Notes: generated by a model not told the origin, from the sequence alone. A stretch of DNA of 64,000 nucleotides from an uncultured Pelagibacteraceae bacterium (GCA_902595375.1 CACJPW010000001.1:155001-219000); one strand, 5' to 3'. Shown: positions 44,261-55,440, counted from the first letter of the stretch. Numbers and translations: made by a program.

Positions 44261-45307
44261 TCAAGCATTAATTCCAACAGCTTCACTAATATTTTTGAGA
44301 TTTTCTTTTTTTAAAATTGAAATTAACTCTTTTTTCATATCTTTAACCACTCCAGGTCCTTTATATACCATTCCTGTATATAATTGGACCGCGTTAGCCC
44401 CAGCACAAATTTTTTCAAATGCTGTATAACCAGAGTCAACCCCTCCAACACCTATAATTTCTATTTTTCCTCTAGTTTCTTTATAGAATTTTTTTATAAG
44501 ATTAGTTGATAGATCTTTTAGTGGCTGGCCTGACAATCCTCCTGCTTCATTTTTTTTTACGTCAGACAACCTTTCTCGATTTTTGTCAGTTGTATTAGAA
44601 ATTATTATCCCGTCAATTTTATATTTAGTAATTATTTCAACTAAATAACTAATTCTAGTTTCGTTAATGTCTGGTGAAAGTTTTATTACCGTAGGTTTTA
44701 CAATTTTTTTATCTTTTTTAATTTTAGTTATGCCAGATAATAGTTTTTCAAGTTCATTTTGATCATGGAAATCTCTTAATCCCTCTGTATTTGGCGAAGA
44801 TATATTAATTGTTATATATCCTGCGTGAGATGAAAGTTTAGATAAGCAAAAATAATAGTCTTCTTCTTTTTTTTTAGTATCTTTATTCGGTCCAATGTTT
44901 ATTCCCAAAAAACCGGTTGGCAAATTTCTTGATATTCTTTTATTAACTATTTCAGTACCATGATTATTAAAACCTAAACGGTTTATTAATGCTTGATCTT
45001 TTTCTAATCTAAATACTCTTGGTTTTGGATTACCTAGCTGTCTTTTAGGCGTTACTGTTCCTACTTCTACAAATCCATAACCGAGTTTAAACAAAGAATT
45101 ATAAACTTCAGCGCTTTTATCAAATCCGGCTGCAAGACCTATTGGATTAGGTATTTTTTCATTCAATAAAGTAGTTTCGAGAATTTCTTCATTATCTACG
45201 GAAAAGATGCTCTTTGGTAAAACATTAAATTTTAAACTGTTAATCGCTAAATCATGAGCATCCTCGGGGTCTAAAGAGAATATGTAAGGTTTTAAAATTG
45301 AGAACAT
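44261..45307 (-). CDS. pyrD: Dihydroorotate dehydrogenase (quinone)
   Basis: NPIGLAAGFDK, FVEVGTVTPKPR-like QLGNPKPRVFRL, NISSPNTEGLR. Confidence 0.96.
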   Translation of the reverse strand: MFSILKPYIFSLDPEDAHDLAINSLKFNVLPKSIFSVDNEEILETTLLNEKIPNPIGLAAGFDKSAEVYNSLFKLGYGFVEVGTVTPKRQLGNPKPRVFRLEKDQALINRLGFNNHGTEIVNKRISRNLPTGFLGINIGPNKDTKKKEEDYYFCLSKLSSHAGYITINISSPNTEGLRDFHDQNELEKLLSGITKIKKDKKIVKPTVIKLSPDINETRISYLVEIITKYKIDGIIISNTTDKNRERLSDVKKNEAGGLSGQPLKDLSTNLIKKFYKETRGKIEIIGVGGVDSGYTAFEKICAGANAVQLYTGMVYKGPGVVKDMKKELISILKKENLKNISEAVGINA

Positions 45308-46869
45308 TATTTTATTTTATCATTTATTAATTCAATTGTTTCTTTAAGTCCAAAAAAACTTATAAAGAAGCCCATTCTTGGCCCATTCTCCTCACCAAAT
45401 ACAACTTCATATATTAGTTTAAACCAATCTCTTAGGTTTTTTTCATACCCGTTTTCTTTTCCAACATTATAGACATGAGTTTGAATTTCTTCAGGCTTCA
45501 ATGTTTGATCAATTTCTTTTAGTTTAATTATTAGATTTTCTAAAGCTTTCTTTTCAACTTTATTTGGTTTTTTAAATTTTTTATTCGGTTCAACTTTATC
45601 CTTAAAGTAGTTAATCGCATATTCAGTTAAGCTATTAAATATTTTATAGTCTTTTGGATTAATTTCTTGATGAAACCTATTTATAAATTTCCAAAGAATC
45701 TCTTTATTGTCTGCATTGCTTGACCCAACTAAATTTAATAACATCGAAAAAGGCATAATGATTTTTTCTTGAGGTGGTTTGCCATTATGAATATGCCACA
45801 CAGGATTTTGTATTTGATCTTTTGTATCTTGAGAAGGGTATTTTTCTATGTAGGAAAGATATTCGTCAACAGTTTTTGGAACTACTTCTGAGTAAAGTTT
45901 TTTTGCTCTTTTAGGGTTCGGATACATATACAAAGCTAAGCTCTCTGGAGATGCATATCTCAACCAATCCTCTATTGAAATTCCATTTCCTTTAGATTTA
46001 GAAATTTTTTCTCCTTTCTCATCTAAAAATAGTTCATAAGCAAAACCATTAGGAGGGGTTTTTCCAAGTGTTTTACAAATCTTACTAGATAATATGGCGC
46101 TCTCTATTAAATCTTTGCCATACATTTCAAAATCAACGTCAAAAGTAAACCAGCGCATAGCCCAATCTACTTTCCATTGTAGTTTACAATTACCATTTAA
46201 AATTTCAGTTTCTAATTTTTCACCATTATTATCAAACACAACTTTACCTTTTTTTTTGTCTATATTAATCAAAGGTATTTCTAAGACTTTCCCTGTTTTT
46301 GGACATATGGGAAGAAATGGACAATATGTTTTACGTCTTTCTTCTCTAAGAGTTGGCATAATAATATTCATTATGTCATCATATTTTTCTATTACCCTCA
46401 TTAAAGAGTCATTAAAAACCCCTTGTTTATAATTCTCAGTTGAACTTTTAAAAATAAATTCAAATTTAAACTTTTTTAAAAATTCTTTAAGTTTTTCATT
46501 GTTATGTTCTCCAAAACTTTTAAACTTTTCAAAAGGATCAGGTATTGCAGTTAAAGGTTTACCTAAATTTTTTATTAAAATTTCTTCGTTAGGAATATTT
46601 TCAGGAACTTTTCTCAAACCATCCATATCATCAGAGAATGTAATTAACTCGTGATCAATCTTTTGTATATGGTTTAAAGCATTTATCATCATAGTTGTTC
46701 TAGCAACTTCACCAAAAGTTCCTATATGGGGTAATCCACTTGGACCATAACCAGTTTGAAAAGTAATTTTACCTTTTTTTTTTATTATTTCGGTTCTATC
46801 TTTTAAAAGTTTTCTTATTTCCACAAACGGCCAGGATGACGTTGTCTGAATTAAGTTATTATCGAGCAT
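45307..46869 (-). CDS. lysS: Class I lysyl-tRNA synthetase
   Basis: GPSGLPHIGTFGEVART (HIGH-like) and KISKSKG; class I LysRS architecture. Confidence 0.95.
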   Translation of the reverse strand: MLDNNLIQTTSSWPFVEIRKLLKDRTEIIKKKGKITFQTGYGPSGLPHIGTFGEVARTTMMINALNHIQKIDHELITFSDDMDGLRKVPENIPNEEILIKNLGKPLTAIPDPFEKFKSFGEHNNEKLKEFLKKFKFEFIFKSSTENYKQGVFNDSLMRVIEKYDDIMNIIMPTLREERRKTYCPFLPICPKTGKVLEIPLINIDKKKGKVVFDNNGEKLETEILNGNCKLQWKVDWAMRWFTFDVDFEMYGKDLIESAILSSKICKTLGKTPPNGFAYELFLDEKGEKISKSKGNGISIEDWLRYASPESLALYMYPNPKRAKKLYSEVVPKTVDEYLSYIEKYPSQDTKDQIQNPVWHIHNGKPPQEKIIMPFSMLLNLVGSSNADNKEILWKFINRFHQEINPKDYKIFNSLTEYAINYFKDKVEPNKKFKKPNKVEKKALENLIIKLKEIDQTLKPEEIQTHVYNVGKENGYEKNLRDWFKLIYEVVFGEENGPRMGFFISFFGLKETIELINDKIK

Positions 46870-46962
46870 AAGTAAGGTTTATTAAATTTTATACGCAAAA
46901 TACAGACATAATTGCACTATATTAAGTTGAATTTTCAATCTATTTAAATAATCTCGAATTTA

Positions 46963-48411
46963 ATGGCTACAAACAAAACCGTATTTTTTTTAATTGGTAT
47001 TCTATTAATTGTTTTGGGTGCCTCCATGCTAGCTCCCTATTTTTTACAAATAATGTTTGATGAAGGAAGTCACAGTTTTATTGCTTCATCTTTTGTCACT
47101 ATTTTCATAGGTATATTATTTGTTTTAGCAAATCTTGAGAAAGAATTTAAGTTGAACCTAAAACAAACTTTTTTATTTTCATCTCTGGCTTGGTTTTCAG
47201 TTGCTTGTTTCGGAAGCTTACCTTTTTTATTGTCTACTCAAGAGTTTACATTGAGTGAAGCTTTTTTTGAAAGTATGTCAGGTATTACTACAACTGGAGC
47301 TACTATAATTTCAAACTTAGATGAAACCCCAAAAAGTATTTTGTTGTGGAGAGCGATAATGCAATGGCTTGGTGGTATTGGAATAGTTGTTATGGCAATT
47401 ACGATATTGCCCTTATTAAAAGTGGGAGGTATGCAATTGTTCAAGATGGAAGGTCCAGATACAACTGAAAAAATTTTACCTAGAACTATTGAGGTAGCTG
47501 CAATTATTATATCAACTTACGTAATTTTAACTTTTCTTTGTAGTTTTTTTTACTGGATTTTTGGAATGTCATTTTTTGATAGTATAAGCCACGCTATGAC
47601 TACAATTGCAACAGGTGGGTTTTCAACACATAATGAATCTATTGGTTTTTTTAAAAATCCAAATATCGAAATTATAGCAAGTATATTTATCATTTTAGGA
47701 AGTATCCCTTTTATTTCATACTTAAAATTTATTCAGGGAAATAAAAAAGTTTTTTTCCAAGATGTTCAAATTAGAGGCTTAATATATTTATTGTTAATAT
47801 CAATAACAATAATGTTTTTTTATTTAATTTTTATAAATTATGAAAGTAACGTTTTTGAAAAAATAAGAATATCATCTTTTAATGTTATATCAATTTTGTC
47901 AGGTACAGGTTACGTCACTGATGATTTTGGTTTGTGGGGAAAATTCTCACTAATTTTTTTCTTATTTTTAATGTTTATCGGAGGATGTGCTGGGTCAACG
48001 GCTTGTGGAATAAAAATTTTTAGATTACAAATGCTTCTACTTTTTTTAAAGAACCAAATTAAGAAACTAATATCACCAAATAGTGTAATTTTAATAAAAT
48101 ATAATAATCATAGAATTTCTGATGATTTCATAAAGTCTGTGATCATCTTTATTTTTACATTTCTTTTTATTTTTTTGATTATTGCAATGTTACTTTCTAT
48201 TAGTGGATTAGACTTTATTACATCAATTTCGGGTGCAGCTAGCTCAATATCAAATGTAGGGCCAGGCTTAGGTGACTTAATTGGACCTAATGGAAATTAT
48301 AAAAATATTCCTGACTTATCTAAATGGATTTTATCTGCTGGGATGCTGCTTGGAAGATTAGAATTATTTGCCGTACTTGTTCTTTTTTTTCCATCTTTTT
48401 GGAGAAATTAA
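46963..48411 (+). CDS. trkH: TrkH family potassium uptake protein
   Basis: SGITTTGATII, MQWLGGIGIVVMAI, TTIATGGFSTHNESIGFF. Confidence 0.93.
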   Translation: MATNKTVFFLIGILLIVLGASMLAPYFLQIMFDEGSHSFIASSFVTIFIGILFVLANLEKEFKLNLKQTFLFSSLAWFSVACFGSLPFLLSTQEFTLSEAFFESMSGITTTGATIISNLDETPKSILLWRAIMQWLGGIGIVVMAITILPLLKVGGMQLFKMEGPDTTEKILPRTIEVAAIIISTYVILTFLCSFFYWIFGMSFFDSISHAMTTIATGGFSTHNESIGFFKNPNIEIIASIFIILGSIPFISYLKFIQGNKKVFFQDVQIRGLIYLLLISITIMFFYLIFINYESNVFEKIRISSFNVISILSGTGYVTDDFGLWGKFSLIFFLFLMFIGGCAGSTACGIKIFRLQMLLLFLKNQIKKLISPNSVILIKYNNHRISDDFIKSVIIFIFTFLFIFLIIAMLLSISGLDFITSISGAASSISNVGPGLGDLIGPNGNYKNIPDLSKWILSAGMLLGRLELFAVLVLFFPSFWRN

Positions 48412-48414
48412 TTT

Positions 48415-49788
48415 ATGAAAATAGAAAAAAAACAATCTTTTGGAGATGCGTTTTCAGTATACTTTGATTTAAGAATGTTCAAGATACTGTTACTCGGAGC
48501 GATAAGTGGTTTTCCGTGGGTAATAATCGGAAGCAGCTTAAGCCTTTGGTTAAAGGAAGATGGACTTAGCAGAAGTACAATTGGTTGGGCAGGCCTAATT
48601 TTCGCTGTTTACGCTTTTAATTATCTTTGGGCACCAATTGTTGACAGAATTAGAATTCCTTGGCTTACGCAAAAAGTTGGTCATAGACGTGGCTGGATTA
48701 TATCTATGCAAACCTTAATTTTGATATGTTTAATTTGTTGGAGCTTAATAAATCCAACTGTAAATCTGACATTAGTAATTAGTTTAGGGCTAATAATTGC
48801 AATAGCGTCTGCAACACAAGATATTACCGTAGATGCTTTAAGAATTGAACAAATTGGGGAACACGAAGGCAAGTCAATGCAGGCAGGCGCTGCAATGGCG
48901 GTAGTTGGTTGGTGGACTGGATATAAATTAGGCGGAGTTATTGCTCTAAATGCAGCTGAATTTTTTCAATTAGCTGGATTTGAAAATTACTGGCAGTTAA
49001 CTTTTTTAGTTTTAGGAATTCTTGTTATTAGTTGTAATATTGGTCTATTGTTTGTTAATGAGCCACAAACTTTTGAAAGAGCAGAGAGCCAAAGACAAAC
49101 TGATAAAGAAATCGAAAATAAATTAGGCTCTTCAAATTTTATAACAAAAATAGTTGCTTGGTTAACTGGTACAGTAATAGGTCCAGTATTAAGTTTTTTT
49201 AAAAAAAATGGTTTTAATATAGCAATAGCAATTTTAGGATTTGTCTTCCTTTTTAAAATTGGTGAGGCTTTTCTTGGTAGAATGTCTGTTATTTTTTACA
49301 AAGAAATAGGATTTACTAAATCAGATATCGCTCTTTACTCCAAAGGACTTGGTTGGGTAACCACAGTTACATTCACATTACTAGGAGGGTTGTTTGCTAT
49401 CCGTTCAGGTGTAATTAAAGCAATGTTTGTATCTGGAATATTAATGGCCTCCACAAATCTTTTATTTTCTTTATTAGCTTGGTCGGGAAAATCCGAATTG
49501 CTCTTTGCAATTGCAGTAATTTTTGACGATATGGCAGCGGCGTTTGCAACAGTGGCATTTGTTGCTTTCATTTCAATGCTTGTAGACAGAACATATACTG
49601 CAACTCAATATGCTCTTCTTGCATCTATTGGAACAGCCGGTAGAACAACTTTGGCGGCATCTTCTGGTGCATTAGTTGACTGGCTAAATGGTGATTGGGG
49701 AATATTCTTTATTATAACTGCTGTGATGGTCATTCCGTCATTAATATTTCTCTATTTAATCAAAGATAAGCTTAAGTTAAATGACTAA
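48415..49788 (+). CDS. ampG: AmpG-like MFS muropeptide permease
   Basis: GFPWVIIGSSLSLWLKEDGLSRSTIGW, DITVDALRIEQI. Confidence 0.88.
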   Translation: MKIEKKQSFGDAFSVYFDLRMFKILLLGAISGFPWVIIGSSLSLWLKEDGLSRSTIGWAGLIFAVYAFNYLWAPIVDRIRIPWLTQKVGHRRGWIISMQTLILICLICWSLINPTVNLTLVISLGLIIAIASATQDITVDALRIEQIGEHEGKSMQAGAAMAVVGWWTGYKLGGVIALNAAEFFQLAGFENYWQLTFLVLGILVISCNIGLLFVNEPQTFERAESQRQTDKEIENKLGSSNFITKIVAWLTGTVIGPVLSFFKKNGFNIAIAILGFVFLFKIGEAFLGRMSVIFYKEIGFTKSDIALYSKGLGWVTTVTFTLLGGLFAIRSGVIKAMFVSGILMASTNLLFSLLAWSGKSELLFAIAVIFDDMAAAFATVAFVAFISMLVDRTYTATQYALLASIGTAGRTTLAASSGALVDWLNGDWGIFFIITAVMVIPSLIFLYLIKDKLKLND

Positions 49789-50521
49789 ATATTTTACAAA
49801 TAATTTTACTATTATAAATCTTTATAAAAAACCCTCGATTAGATCTGAGATTATAACACAAATGATTTATGGAGATAGTTTTTTAATATCAAAGAGAAAT
49901 AAAAAATGGTTAAAGGTTAAGATAAAGGAGGATGGTTACAGAGGTTATATTAAAAATAGAAAATTCTCTAAGTTCTTAAAACCGACCCATAAAGTGCATG
50001 TGTTGAAATCAAAAGTTTTTAAACTCTTAAATAAAAGAAAGGGTATGAGTGAAATACCATTTGGTTCAAAAATAAAAGTTATAGATAATAAGAAAAAATT
50101 CTTTAAATTTTCAAAAGGATGGATAAGAAAGAACGACCTAAAGCCTATTTCTTACAAAGAAAAAAATCCATTTAGAAAAATATCAATTTTTAAAAATGTT
50201 AAATATAAATGGGGAGGAAAATCTTTTAAAGGTATAGATTGTTCTGCATTAATACAGGTTTTTTTAAATTTTAATAATAAGTTTTGTCCAAGAGACACCA
50301 AAGATCAAGTTAAATTTTTCAAAAAAAATATAAATTTAAAAAAGATTAAAAAGAACGATATTATTTATTGGAAAGGTCATGTGGCTCTGGCTCTTTCCAA
50401 TAAAAAACTTATTCACGCATATGGCCCAATGAAAAAAACAGTTGTTATGGAAATAAATCAAACAATTGAGAGAATTGAACGGACAGCTAAGCTAAAAGTT
50501 ATAGGAATTAAAAGACTATAA
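49781..50521 (+). CDS. SH3-like / NlpC-P60 cysteine peptidase
   Basis: KYKWGGKSFKGIDCSALIQ (catalytic Cys) and KGHVALALS (His) of NlpC/P60. Confidence 0.88.
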   Translation: MTKYFTNNFTIINLYKKPSIRSEIITQMIYGDSFLISKRNKKWLKVKIKEDGYRGYIKNRKFSKFLKPTHKVHVLKSKVFKLLNKRKGMSEIPFGSKIKVIDNKKKFFKFSKGWIRKNDLKPISYKEKNPFRKISIFKNVKYKWGGKSFKGIDCSALIQVFLNFNNKFCPRDTKDQVKFFKKNINLKKIKKNDIIYWKGHVALALSNKKLIHAYGPMKKTVVMEINQTIERIERTAKLKVIGIKRL

Positions 50522-50526
50522 AAGGC

Positions 50527-50558
50527 AAAGGCAGCTTCAGTCTCCCTCCACTGCCCTT
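50527..50558. terminator. GC-rich hairpin between convergent nlpC and tRNA-Ser; candidate bidirectional terminator
   Basis: AAAGGCAG - 16 nt - CTGCCCTT; 8 paired positions including a G-U wobble in the minus-strand RNA. Confidence 0.5.
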
Positions 50559-50625
50559 AAAATTATTTTAATTGATTCGACCTTAACATTTAATACTATT
50601 CCTAATTGAATGTGGATAAAAAAAA

Positions 50626-50715
50626 TGGCGGAGAGAGAGGGATTCGAACCCTCGAAACGGTTTCCCGTTTACACGCTTTCCAAGCGTGCGCCTTCAACCA
50701 CTCGGCCACCTCTCC
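50626..50715 (-). tRNA. tRNA-Ser (GGA)
   Basis: Complement GGAGAGGTGGCCGAGTGGTTGAAGGCGCACGCTTGGAAAGCGTG...CTCTCCGCCA, long variable arm, encoded CCA. Confidence 0.96.
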
Positions 50716-50718
50716 ATA

Positions 50719-52659
50719 TTAATCTTTAAAAATTTTAATCTCATTTAACCCATATTTCATCTTTTTTAAGTTTGAAATATTTAAAATTACTTCCTCTGCT
50801 TCTTTTTGATTATCTAAAATAATTTTTGTCCAAAAAGGATACTTTTTTAAAACCACTTTATTAGAATAAACATTATTTTTCATTTTAATTTTAAAATTTA
50901 TATCAATCGAATTTTCATTCAAATGAGAAGATAAAATATAAATTTTTTTTATTTTTGCTTTTTTATTTAATTTTAAAATAAGATTATCATCATTATCTTT
51001 ATCGAATATAATATGATCTTCGCAAATTTCTTTTGTTACACTGTAATTATTTAAATTATTAAATCTTGGGTCTGGTAATTCATATTCGATGATTCTTTTT
51101 TTAAGTTTATCAAATTGTTCTTTGCTTAAATACATATCTGGACAATTATCATTTAGTTTACTAATCTCCAGGTATTCATTATTCAGGGTTTCTATAAGTA
51201 TAGAATTTTTTATATTTTGCCTTTGCTTATTATATAAAAAACTCTTAGGTTTTACATAATCGAAAATTAAGTCGGGTTTATTAATTGTAATATCATTTAG
51301 TAATCGATTATCAAAATATTTACTATTGGAATAATCATCTATATATTTTTGGGAAATTGTTGCTCTATCAGAGGGCGTAAAATAACTGAGAACATAAAGT
51401 TGCGGATTCCATCCCCAAATAAGCATTTTTCCATTTTCAATTTCAAGATATTCTAAAATTTTTGGTGAATCAAAATTCAAATTATTGATATGAAATTTAG
51501 TTTTTTTAAACTTTAATGCATAAAATTTTTTACCCTCAAAGAAAAAAGTAGCTAAATATAAAAATGAAAGAAAGCAAAAAAATGCCTTGTAAAATTTTAG
51601 TTTCAAAACTATTTCTAGGTTTTTAATTAATATTGATCCAACAAATAAAGTTGACAATGGAATTAAAGGTATAAAATAATGCCTATAAATGGCACCAGTA
51701 ATTAATATTGATATGGATACCATTATTACGCTAATCCCTACTAATAAAATATTTATATCTAATAAATTAAAAAAAAAATTTTTTCTAAAAATTAAGATTA
51801 AAATTAATATTGATATCAAAATTATAATTTGAAAATAAAAATAATGGAAAACTGAATTGAAGAAAAGGTAATTTTTTAAATTATTTGTAGATGAGATATC
51901 TATTCCTAAAGAATTATAATTAATGTTTTCACCTACTGAGTACTTCGAAACAACAGCTTTAGAAAATTCAAAATAATTTAAATAATAATCATAAAAATTT
52001 TCATTCAAATATAAAATCAAATAAATTAATAAAATTGGAGAAAAGAAAAGAATTAAACTTTTTACTATAATTTTAAAGTCTCTTGTAATTAAATTATATA
52101 AACAAACAGAAAATAGTAAAACAACAGCAGTTGGAATAATTTGAGTTTTAGTGAAGAATATTAATCCAATTAAAATTATTCCTATGTAGAAAAATTTACC
52201 ATCTCTCGATTTTGAGAATTTTTTATATCCATATAGAAGAATAACTATAAAAAGAGTTGATATTAATTCACTCGAATAATGAACATAATCAGGATCATTT
52301 GTTAAAGAAAAAAGTAACAGACCAGGTAAAATTAAAAGTAAAGATAATTTTTTATTAGTTTCTATTTTAAAATATTTGTAACAAAAGAAAAAAGTTAATG
52401 AGATTAGGAATATTGCAGTAATTCTAGTGCTTAAAAATGTTACATCAAAACCGAAAATATTGGGCCAATTTAAAACTAGGGAATTTATAAACCCAGAGCT
52501 TGTTCCATCGAATTCAAAAATATTATAATTATTGAGATGAAATCTAACAGCATTTGCCATCATTTGAGACTCATCAATATTTAATAATTCGTAACCTAAT
52601 AAATACGAGTTGGATCTCGCTATAGTCAAAAAAGCAAATATTGAAAGGAAAATAAGCAT
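50719..52659 (-). CDS. Polytopic membrane glycosyltransferase (GT39/ArnT-like)
   Basis: Many TM segments; early acidic motif [17 protein letters not shown]; soluble C-terminus. Confidence 0.65.
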   Translation of the reverse strand: MLIFLSIFAFLTIARSNSYLLGYELLNIDESQMMANAVRFHLNNYNIFEFDGTSSGFINSLVLNWPNIFGFDVTFLSTRITAIFLISLTFFFCYKYFKIETNKKLSLLLILPGLLLFSLTNDPDYVHYSSELISTLFIVILLYGYKKFSKSRDGKFFYIGIILIGLIFFTKTQIIPTAVVLLFSVCLYNLITRDFKIIVKSLILFFSPILLIYLILYLNENFYDYYLNYFEFSKAVVSKYSVGENINYNSLGIDISSTNNLKNYLFFNSVFHYFYFQIIILISILILILIFRKNFFFNLLDINILLVGISVIMVSISILITGAIYRHYFIPLIPLSTLFVGSILIKNLEIVLKLKFYKAFFCFLSFLYLATFFFEGKKFYALKFKKTKFHINNLNFDSPKILEYLEIENGKMLIWGWNPQLYVLSYFTPSDRATISQKYIDDYSNSKYFDNRLLNDITINKPDLIFDYVKPKSFLYNKQRQNIKNSILIETLNNEYLEISKLNDNCPDMYLSKEQFDKLKKRIIEYELPDPRFNNLNNYSVTKEICEDHIIFDKDNDDNLILKLNKKAKIKKIYILSSHLNENSIDINFKIKMKNNVYSNKVVLKKYPFWTKIILDNQKEAEEVILNISNLKKMKYGLNEIKIFKD

Positions 52660-52729
52660 GATTCTTTAAAATATAAAATAGATATAAATTCTTTGTTACT
52701 ACTCATATCATGTATTATTAATATGATAA

Positions 52730-53428
52730 ATGAGATTAATTTTTAAAATTTTTTACAATTTTTTAGATAATTATTTTCATAAACCTCGAATAGAGAAATT
52801 TCTTAAAAAGATGAATTTAAACTGTAGCAATATTATAGACGTGGGGTCTCACAAGGGTGAAAGTATAGATTTTTTTAATAGTATATACAAAAATTCAAAT
52901 ATTTATGCTTTTGAACCACAAAAAGATTGTTTCGATTCTTTAAAAAAGAAATATTTATCTAATAATAAAATTACAGTTTTAAATTTTGCATTGGGAGGAA
53001 AAAAAGAAACAAAAAAACTGAATAAAAATTTCTTATCGTCAACATCTACTTTTTCAAGATTAAATCATAATTCCAATCATTTTAAGATAAAATCTTTTAT
53101 ATTAGGATCAAATGCCGGTTTTTATAAAGAAGAAATTGTAAATGTAGAGACGCTCGCATTTTTTTTTGAAAAATATAATCTTGAAAAAATTGATATTTTG
53201 AAAATTGATACAGAGGGATACGAAATAGAAGTTCTTAATGGTTTAAAGAGAATATCTTCAAAAATTAAAGTAATTATAGTCGAACATAACTATACAGATT
53301 ATTACATGGATTATAGTTCATCTAATACAAAAAAATATTTAAGTGAACTCTCTTTTAAGAATTTAAAAAATTTTAAATTTCCTTTAATGAAATACACAGA
53401 TTCTATTTATATTAATACAAAATTTTAA
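52730..53428 (+). CDS. FkbM family methyltransferase
   Basis: NIIDVGSHKGESIDFF...YAFEPQKDCFDSL, ILKIDTEGYEIEVLNG. Confidence 0.88.
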   Translation: MRLIFKIFYNFLDNYFHKPRIEKFLKKMNLNCSNIIDVGSHKGESIDFFNSIYKNSNIYAFEPQKDCFDSLKKKYLSNNKITVLNFALGGKKETKKLNKNFLSSTSTFSRLNHNSNHFKIKSFILGSNAGFYKEEIVNVETLAFFFEKYNLEKIDILKIDTEGYEIEVLNGLKRISSKIKVIIVEHNYTDYYMDYSSSNTKKYLSELSFKNLKNFKFPLMKYTDSIYINTKF

Positions 53429-53479
53429 GAATATTAAATATTTATTCTTTTTTTCTTATATTTAGGTTATAAAAATCAG

Positions 53480-54523
53480 ATGAAAAACGACGAGTTAATA
53501 GTGTTGAACAATGAAAAAGTTTCCCTTGAAAATAACGAATTTTATTCAAGAAATTATAATTTTAAAATTTTACCTGAAGGTTTAGCTAGATATTTTAATG
53601 TAAAGTATATTGTTAGAAAATCTAAAGTAAAAGAAAATCATAAATTAAATTTGAGAAATGTTAAAATTGCATCAAATATATTTCAGTATATTTATTTTGT
53701 AATTACATCATTAAAAAACAAAAATTCAAAATACTTTTTAATATGTATCAGTCCTTATACCTTTGTTGCTTTTTTATTTCTTTTTCTTTTTAGAAGAAAA
53801 GTTTACGTTTACTTAATAAGTAGTGGTCACGAAGAATGGAAATATTTATTGGGTTCTTGGTCCGTTTGGATTTATCACATTATGTATTTTTTAGTAACGT
53901 CCTACTCAACTGTCATAGCATTACACGATAGACTATACAAAAAAGGTGAATGTCATGTGATATCTTCTTCTACTTTAGATGATAAATGGTTAAAGAATTT
54001 TAAAGATGTTAGTCTTGAAAAAATTAAATTCTTGTATGTCGCAAGAGTAAATCCTGAAAAAGGTATTTACGAATTTTTGGAAATGTTTAAAAATATTAAA
54101 TTTGAAGCAGAAATTTCAATTATTGGAAAAACTAAAAATTTGACACTTTTAAAGAAATTTAAAAAAATAATTGATAAGAGCGATAATATAAAATTTCCAG
54201 GTTATATATCAAATAGAAAGTTGCTAATTGAAACTTACGATAACCACAACATTCTTGTATTACCCTCTTTTACTGAGGGTCAACCTTATGTTGTGGACGA
54301 GGCGTTAGCAAGAAAAAGACCAGTTTTAATTTTTGAGGATATCGCTGATATTATTAAAGGAAGAAAAGGAATATTTGTTTCGAAAAGAAATATTGAGTCA
54401 TTCACCCAAACAACTAATTATATAATGCAAAATTATAAGCAAATCCAGAAAGAGATTGAGAAAAATAAATTTCCCTTAGAAGAGGATATGTTCAAACAAA
54501 TTTCTGAGGTAGTTAAGAAATAA
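53480..54523 (+). CDS. GT4-type glycosyltransferase
   Basis: LYVARVNPEKGIYEFLEMF, VLPSFTEGQPYVVDEALARKRPVL. Confidence 0.85.
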   Translation: MKNDELIVLNNEKVSLENNEFYSRNYNFKILPEGLARYFNVKYIVRKSKVKENHKLNLRNVKIASNIFQYIYFVITSLKNKNSKYFLICISPYTFVAFLFLFLFRRKVYVYLISSGHEEWKYLLGSWSVWIYHIMYFLVTSYSTVIALHDRLYKKGECHVISSSTLDDKWLKNFKDVSLEKIKFLYVARVNPEKGIYEFLEMFKNIKFEAEISIIGKTKNLTLLKKFKKIIDKSDNIKFPGYISNRKLLIETYDNHNILVLPSFTEGQPYVVDEALARKRPVLIFEDIADIIKGRKGIFVSKRNIESFTQTTNYIMQNYKQIQKEIEKNKFPLEEDMFKQISEVVKK

Positions 54524-55426
54524 TTATTGTTTTAATCTTTCAACACCCTCTTCTATGTTTATTAGAGGTTTCCAACCAGTATCTTTTTTGAGTTTCAAAA
54601 TATTAGCACAGGATCTATTAGGTTCTTTTGGTCTTCTTGGAATATAAATTTTTTTTCCTCCAAATAGATTTGCAATTTTATTTATTGAAGTCTCTTTACC
54701 AGATCCTAAGTTATAAATTTTATTGACTATTCTTCTATTTATTAGTTTTACAAATGCTCTTGTTAAATCGTCAACATGAATAAAATCTCTTGTTTGTTTT
54801 CCATTGCCCACAATAGTTAAAGGTTTATTTTGCGCTTTTTGATTTAAGAATTTACCAAATACGGCACTGTACTGACTAGAAGTATCCAATCTTGGACCAT
54901 ACACATTAAAAAATCTAAAGGAGATATTAGGCATTTTAAAAATTGAAGCGTAACTCATAACAATTTCCTCACCTAAAAACTTTGTTAACCCATATGGATG
55001 CTGAGTACTGATCTTCTCATTTTCTGACGTTGGATATTTCTTTGGTATTCCATAACAGCTAGATGAAGCAGCATAAATAAATTTTTTTACTTTGACTTTT
55101 TTTGCTGCTTCAACCACATTCAGAGTTCCAATAACGTTATTGTTGTAATATTTTGTTGGATTTTTTATACTTGGTATAATTTCCGCTAAACCTGCCAAAT
55201 GAAAAACATAGTCAGTATTGTTAAAATATTTTACTAGATTATTATTTTTTGAGATATCTATTTTAACTATTTCAAGATTTTTAGTTTTGTGATGGGATAA
55301 ATTTTTTCTTCTTCCAGACACAAAATTATCTAAAACGATTACTTTATGACCAATTTTTAATAATTTATCTACTAGATTGCTTCCTATAAAACCAGCACCG
55401 CCGGTCACTATTGATTTTTTTTTCAT
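54524..55426 (-). CDS. NAD-dependent nucleotide-sugar epimerase/dehydratase
   Basis: VTGGAGFIGSNLVDKLL, ASSSCYG, YGLTKFLGEE. Confidence 0.9.
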   Translation of the reverse strand: MKKKSIVTGGAGFIGSNLVDKLLKIGHKVIVLDNFVSGRRKNLSHHKTKNLEIVKIDISKNNNLVKYFNNTDYVFHLAGLAEIIPSIKNPTKYYNNNVIGTLNVVEAAKKVKVKKFIYAASSSCYGIPKKYPTSENEKISTQHPYGLTKFLGEEIVMSYASIFKMPNISFRFFNVYGPRLDTSSQYSAVFGKFLNQKAQNKPLTIVGNGKQTRDFIHVDDLTRAFVKLINRRIVNKIYNLGSGKETSINKIANLFGGKKIYIPRRPKEPNRSCANILKLKKDTGWKPLINIEEGVERLKQ

Positions 55427-55440
55427 CTGTTATTCTTATA

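Noticed and set aside
50524-50560. SRP 4.5S RNA as an explanation for the GC-rich hairpin
   Set aside because: The conserved SRP apical-loop sequence (GUCAGGUCCGGAAGGAAGCAGCC) is not present.
50611-50619. Perfect DnaA-box-like 9-mer TGTGGATAA near tRNA-Ser
   Set aside because: Single occurrence; one 9-mer match in 64 kb is near chance and there is no cluster or origin context.
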